DNA of 64,000 bases from an uncultured Muribaculaceae bacterium (GTDB lineage: Bacteria > Bacteroidota > Bacteroidia > Bacteroidales > Muribaculaceae), in assembly GCA_910587925.1 (NCBI GenBank), contig CAJUOC010000009.1:1-64000 (forward strand), given 5' to 3'. This document shows, piece by piece, positions 61,454-64,000 of this stretch. The notes beneath the pieces were generated by a model that saw only the letters and a program-made list of their open reading frames with translations, was not told where the DNA came from and ran no database searches. How positions within the stretch are numbered: position 1 is the first letter of the stretch; every line of letters begins with the position of its first letter. The position numbers and the translations under genes were made by a program.

Positions 61454-61927
61454 ATGGCCTCAATCAGAATATCAATCCTCGCTGCAATGGTCGCCACCAT
61501 CCTCCCGGCCATCGCCCAGCAGCCAGGATTCACGCCCGCCGACCGCCAGCGCTGGCTCGGCGAGATGCGCACCCTCAAGCACGATTTCATCGCCCGCGAG
61601 CTCGAGCTCGACCAGGATCAGAAAGACCGCTTCTTTGAGCTGTACGACAGCATGGAAGACGATATCGCAAGCCTCAATACCGAGACCCGCGAGGCCGAGA
61701 CCCGCGTAGCCTCAGACAGCGAGGCCACCGACCTGATGATTCAGAATACGGCCCGCACCGTATTTGAGCAGAAGCGTGCCGAGGGCCAGATTGAGATGAC
61801 CTATTTCGACCAATTCAGTCAGATATTGACACCACGACAATTGTTGCAGCTCAAAAACGCCGAACGAAAGTTCACACAGCAACTCGTCAACCGCCGCCGC
61901 GCACTGCGGCGCAGCGACAATCGATAA
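61454..61927 (+). CDS. Spy/CpxP-like periplasmic protein
   Basis: A 157-residue exported helical protein. Signal peptide about residues 1-21 (MASIRISILAAMVATILPAI). The mature protein is a series of amphipathic helices with LDQDQKDRFFELYDSMEDD and SQILTPRQLLQLKNAERKF; the LTPxQ motif is that of Spy/CpxP/LTXXQ chaperones and metal sensors. It follows the candidate anti-sigma gene by 12 bases, so the trio looks like an envelope-stress module. A terminator follows at 61945. Confidence 0.82.
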   Translation: MASIRISILAAMVATILPAIAQQPGFTPADRQRWLGEMRTLKHDFIARELELDQDQKDRFFELYDSMEDDIASLNTETREAETRVASDSEATDLMIQNTARTVFEQKRAEGQIEMTYFDQFSQILTPRQLLQLKNAERKFTQQLVNRRRALRRSDNR

Positions 61928-61944
61928 AGCGCCCCGTCTTTTCG

Positions 61945-61983
61945 CTTACGGGCCGACCCCGCCGGGTCGGCCCGTAAGTTTTC
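61945..61983 (+). terminator. Intrinsic terminator of the ECF sigma operon
   Basis: A perfect 15-bp stem, CTTACGGGCCGACCC (61945-61959) with GGGTCGGCCCGTAAG (61964-61978), loop CGCC, is followed by TTTTC. Confidence 0.85.
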
Positions 61984-62000
61984 AAAACCATCGTTCAACC

Positions 62001-62702
62001 ATGAATATCAGACACATCTTCACAGCCATCGCCATCTGCGCAGTCACCGCATCTTATGCCCAGGACGCCCTGCAGTGGACACAGCTCTCGCGCTATGCCG
62101 CCGCCAACGACAGCCTCGCCGCAGCGGCCACTCGCCCCGCAGTAGTGCTCATGGGCAACAGCATCACCGACATGTGGCCCGAGCGCGCCCCGCATCTCTT
62201 CAAGTCTCACCCCGGTATCGTCGGCCGCGGCATCTCGGGACAGACCACCTCGCAGATGCTGCTGCGGTTTCAGGCCGACGTGGTGGCTCTGCACCCGCGC
62301 GCCGTGGTAATCAACGGAGGCATCAACGACATCGCCCTCAATTCAGGCACATACAGCGAAGACCTCACCGTCGGCAACATCCGCTCCATGGCCGCCATCG
62401 CCCGCGCATCGGGCATCGAGCCGATACTCACGTCGGTACTCCCGGCAGAGGGATTCAGCTGGCGCAAAGACCTCACCGGCGCCATGGACTCGATACGCAG
62501 CCTCAACGAGCGCATACGCGCCCTCGCCGCCGAGATCGACGCCCCGTATGTCGACTACTTCAGCGAGATGGTCGACGAAGCAGGCGCCGCCATGCACCCC
62601 GACTACTCCGACGAGCGCCCCGCCGTGCATCCCAACGCCCGCGGCTACCAAGTGATGGAGAGCAAGCTGCTGCCCAGCATATCCCACCTGCTCACCGACT
62701 GA
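62001..62702 (+). CDS. Secreted SGNH/GDSL-family hydrolase
   Basis: A 233-residue exported esterase-like protein. Signal peptide about 1-20 (MNIRHIFTAIAICAVTASYA). SGNH blocks are visible: VVLMGNSITDMW (block I Ser), IVGRGISGQTT (Gly), VINGGINDIAL (Asn) and ERPAVHPNARGY (block V with His). Typical of Bacteroidetes secreted acetylesterases or lysophospholipase-like enzymes that deacetylate sugars or lipids. Substrate not determinable. Stands alone after a terminator. Confidence 0.92.
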   Translation: MNIRHIFTAIAICAVTASYAQDALQWTQLSRYAAANDSLAAAATRPAVVLMGNSITDMWPERAPHLFKSHPGIVGRGISGQTTSQMLLRFQADVVALHPRAVVINGGINDIALNSGTYSEDLTVGNIRSMAAIARASGIEPILTSVLPAEGFSWRKDLTGAMDSIRSLNERIRALAAEIDAPYVDYFSEMVDEAGAAMHPDYSDERPAVHPNARGYQVMESKLLPSISHLLTD

Positions 62703-62780
62703 CCGACGCCCGGAGCATACCCTCCCGCAACGAAAACCTTGAGGCCGACGGATTTGTTACAAGGAAGCAAACAGACCGAT

Positions 62781-64000
62781 ATGGATACTCACGCTCCTGA
62801 TAAAATACTTGTACGCGGCGCCCGCGTGCACAATCTCAAGGATATCGATGTGGATATACCGCTGGGGCGCATCGTGGGCATAGCCGGAGTGTCGGGCTCG
62901 GGCAAGTCGTCGCTCGCCTTGGGTGTGCTCTACGCCGAGGGTTCGCGCCGATATCTTGAGGCCCTGTCGACCTACACCCGTCGCCGCATGACCCAGGCTC
63001 CGCAGGCACGGGTCGACGAGGTGCTTTACGTGCCTGCCGCCATCGCCCTGCACCAGCGGCCCGGCGTGCCGGGCATCCGCAGCACATTCGGCACCGGCAC
63101 TGAGCTGCTTGCCAGCCTGCGGCTGATGTTCTCCCGCCTGGCATCGCACCGCTGCCCTGCTTGTGGCCACTATCACGCGCCGAGCCTCGATGTGGCGGCC
63201 GAGCGCGAGCTGGTATGCGAGGCTTGCGGCAACCATTTCTACGGGCCGGCGGCAGAGGATTTATCGTTCAACAGCACGGGCGCCTGCAAGCGATGCGGCG
63301 GCACCGGCGTGGTGATGGCCGTCGACCGCTCCACGCTCGTGCCCGACCCGTCGAAGACTATCGACGAGGGCGCCGTAGCGCCGTGGAACTCCCTGATGTG
63401 GTCGCTGATGACCGATGTATGCCGCGAGATGGGCGTGCGCACCGACGTGCCGTTTGAGCAGCTTACCGACCGCGAGAAAGACATCGTATACAATGGCCCG
63501 GCCGAGAAAAAGCACATCCTCTACCGCCCGAAAAATTCCGACCAGGCCACCGAGCTCGACTTTACATACTACAACGCCGTGTATACCGTCGAGAACGCCC
63601 TCGCCAAGGTCACCGACGAGAAGGGCATGAAGCGCGTGGAGCGATTTCTGCGCAGCGAAGTGTGTCCCGACTGCCACGGCACGCGTCTGAGCGAGGCAGC
63701 CCGCGCCCCGCGTATCGACGGTATCGGACTCGACGCCGCCTGCGCCATGACTCTCGACGCTTGCATCGACTGGGTGCGCCGTGTGCCGTCGACTCTGCCT
63801 GAGGATATGCGGCCGATGGCGGCGAGCATATGCGAGTCGTTTCTGTCGACCTCGCGGCGGCTGGTCGACCTGGGGCTGGGCTATCTCACGCTCGACCGCG
63901 CGGCATCGACCTTGTCGACCGGCGAGCGCCAGCGTATGCAGCTCGCCCGGGCTGTGCGCAACCGCACCACCGGTGTGCTTTACGTGCTCGACGAGCCGTC
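62781..64000 (+). CDS. UvrA-like ABC-ATPase, 3' end outside window
   Basis: At least 406 residues of a UvrA family protein, open to the window end. Walker A is GIAGVSGSGKSSLALG near residues 31-46; zinc-binding cysteines occur as CPACGHY, CEACGNHF and CKRCGG, then CPDCHGTRLSEAARAP; the first ABC signature is STLSTGERQRMQLA and Walker B is VLYVLDEPS near 400. UvrA scans DNA for damage. The segment between Walker A and signature is shorter than in housekeeping UvrA and seems to lack much of the insertion that contacts UvrB, which points to the UvrA2-like class found next to export or resistance genes. This is inferred from a partial sequence. Confidence 0.85.
   Translation, partial: MDTHAPDKILVRGARVHNLKDIDVDIPLGRIVGIAGVSGSGKSSLALGVLYAEGSRRYLEALSTYTRRRMTQAPQARVDEVLYVPAAIALHQRPGVPGIRSTFGTGTELLASLRLMFSRLASHRCPACGHYHAPSLDVAAERELVCEACGNHFYGPAAEDLSFNSTGACKRCGGTGVVMAVDRSTLVPDPSKTIDEGAVAPWNSLMWSLMTDVCREMGVRTDVPFEQLTDREKDIVYNGPAEKKHILYRPKNSDQATELDFTYYNAVYTVENALAKVTDEKGMKRVERFLRSEVCPDCHGTRLSEAARAPRIDGIGLDAACAMTLDACIDWVRRVPSTLPEDMRPMAASICESFLSTSRRLVDLGLGYLTLDRAASTLSTGERQRMQLARAVRNRTTGVLYVLDEP

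Noticed and set aside
1..64000. CRISPR arrays, rRNA and tRNA genes, intact transposases
   Set aside because: I saw no regularly spaced repeats, no rRNA or tRNA signatures and no transposase-like protein in the window.

Overview
The window looks like a chromosomal segment of a GC-rich Bacteroidota (Bacteroidales) bacterium, most plausibly a Muribaculaceae-like gut species. Visible support: many promoters with the Bacteroidetes -7 element TAnnTTTG and a -33 TTTG about 19-22 bases upstream; type IX secretion (T9SS) cargo with C-terminal sorting domains; a CfxA/CblA-like class A beta-lactamase; a NusG-like (UpxY-type) antiterminator heading a surface polysaccharide locus; and the Bacteroidales gene orders rpsF-rpsR-rplI, clpP-clpX-recQ and ftsK-lolA-trxB. 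The genus is inference.

Layout. 1-4.85 kb is accessory and partly degraded: the 3' part of an SF1 helicase fused to a DUF2726-type nuclease, a zinc alcohol dehydrogenase, a frameshifted T9SS cargo gene and the C-terminal stump of an outer-membrane protein. 4.9-15.4 kb holds ribosomal protein genes, two rubrerythrins on either side of a beta-lactamase, a DUF418 membrane protein, and a minus-strand operon DedA-rpe-ftsK-lolA-trxB. 15.5-30.8 kb is a tightly packed plus-strand housekeeping run: clpP, clpX, recQ, an AmgK-like kinase fused to a RapZ C-terminal domain, a MurU-like nucleotidyltransferase, pyrK, pyrD, dnaE, trxA, an aminotransferase, an OprO/P-like porin and an exonuclease III. gdhA follows with its own promoter and a perfect 23-bp bidirectional terminator.

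32.3-50.6 kb is one minus-strand surface polysaccharide locus. It begins with a strong divergent promoter and a structured leader of about 200 nt, then a NusG-like antiterminator, an acyltransferase, a pyruvyl transferase, two unusual small proteins, a run of glycosyltransferases, hexapeptide acyltransferases, an EpsG-like polymerase, the initiating phosphoglycosyltransferase, a PLP aminotransferase-like protein and a FemAB/GNAT-like protein. The middle (about 40-47.7 kb) is clearly richer in A+T than both ends, which suggests a swapped-in serotype cassette. No Wzx flippase or Wza/Wzc export genes are in the window. One acetyltransferase gene is frameshifted, and two glycosyltransferase genes carry large competing palindromes inside their reading frames.

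50.7-64 kb: two tandem rhomboid-family proteins and a membrane-anchored EEP phosphatase; a convergent minus-strand group (T9SS type-B cargo, ruvC, DUF4286 protein, GT2, and a 1352-residue protein with a Schlafen-type AlbA_2 domain); an ECF sigma factor module with a membrane partner and a Spy/CpxP-like periplasmic protein; an SGNH hydrolase; and the 5' part of a UvrA-like ABC ATPase that runs off the edge.

The most unusual items are the switch-like leader of the polysaccharide locus, the intragenic competing palindromes, the kinase-RapZ fusion beside a sugar-1-phosphate nucleotidyltransferase, and the AlbA_2 giant. I saw no tRNA, rRNA, CRISPR array or intact transposase.
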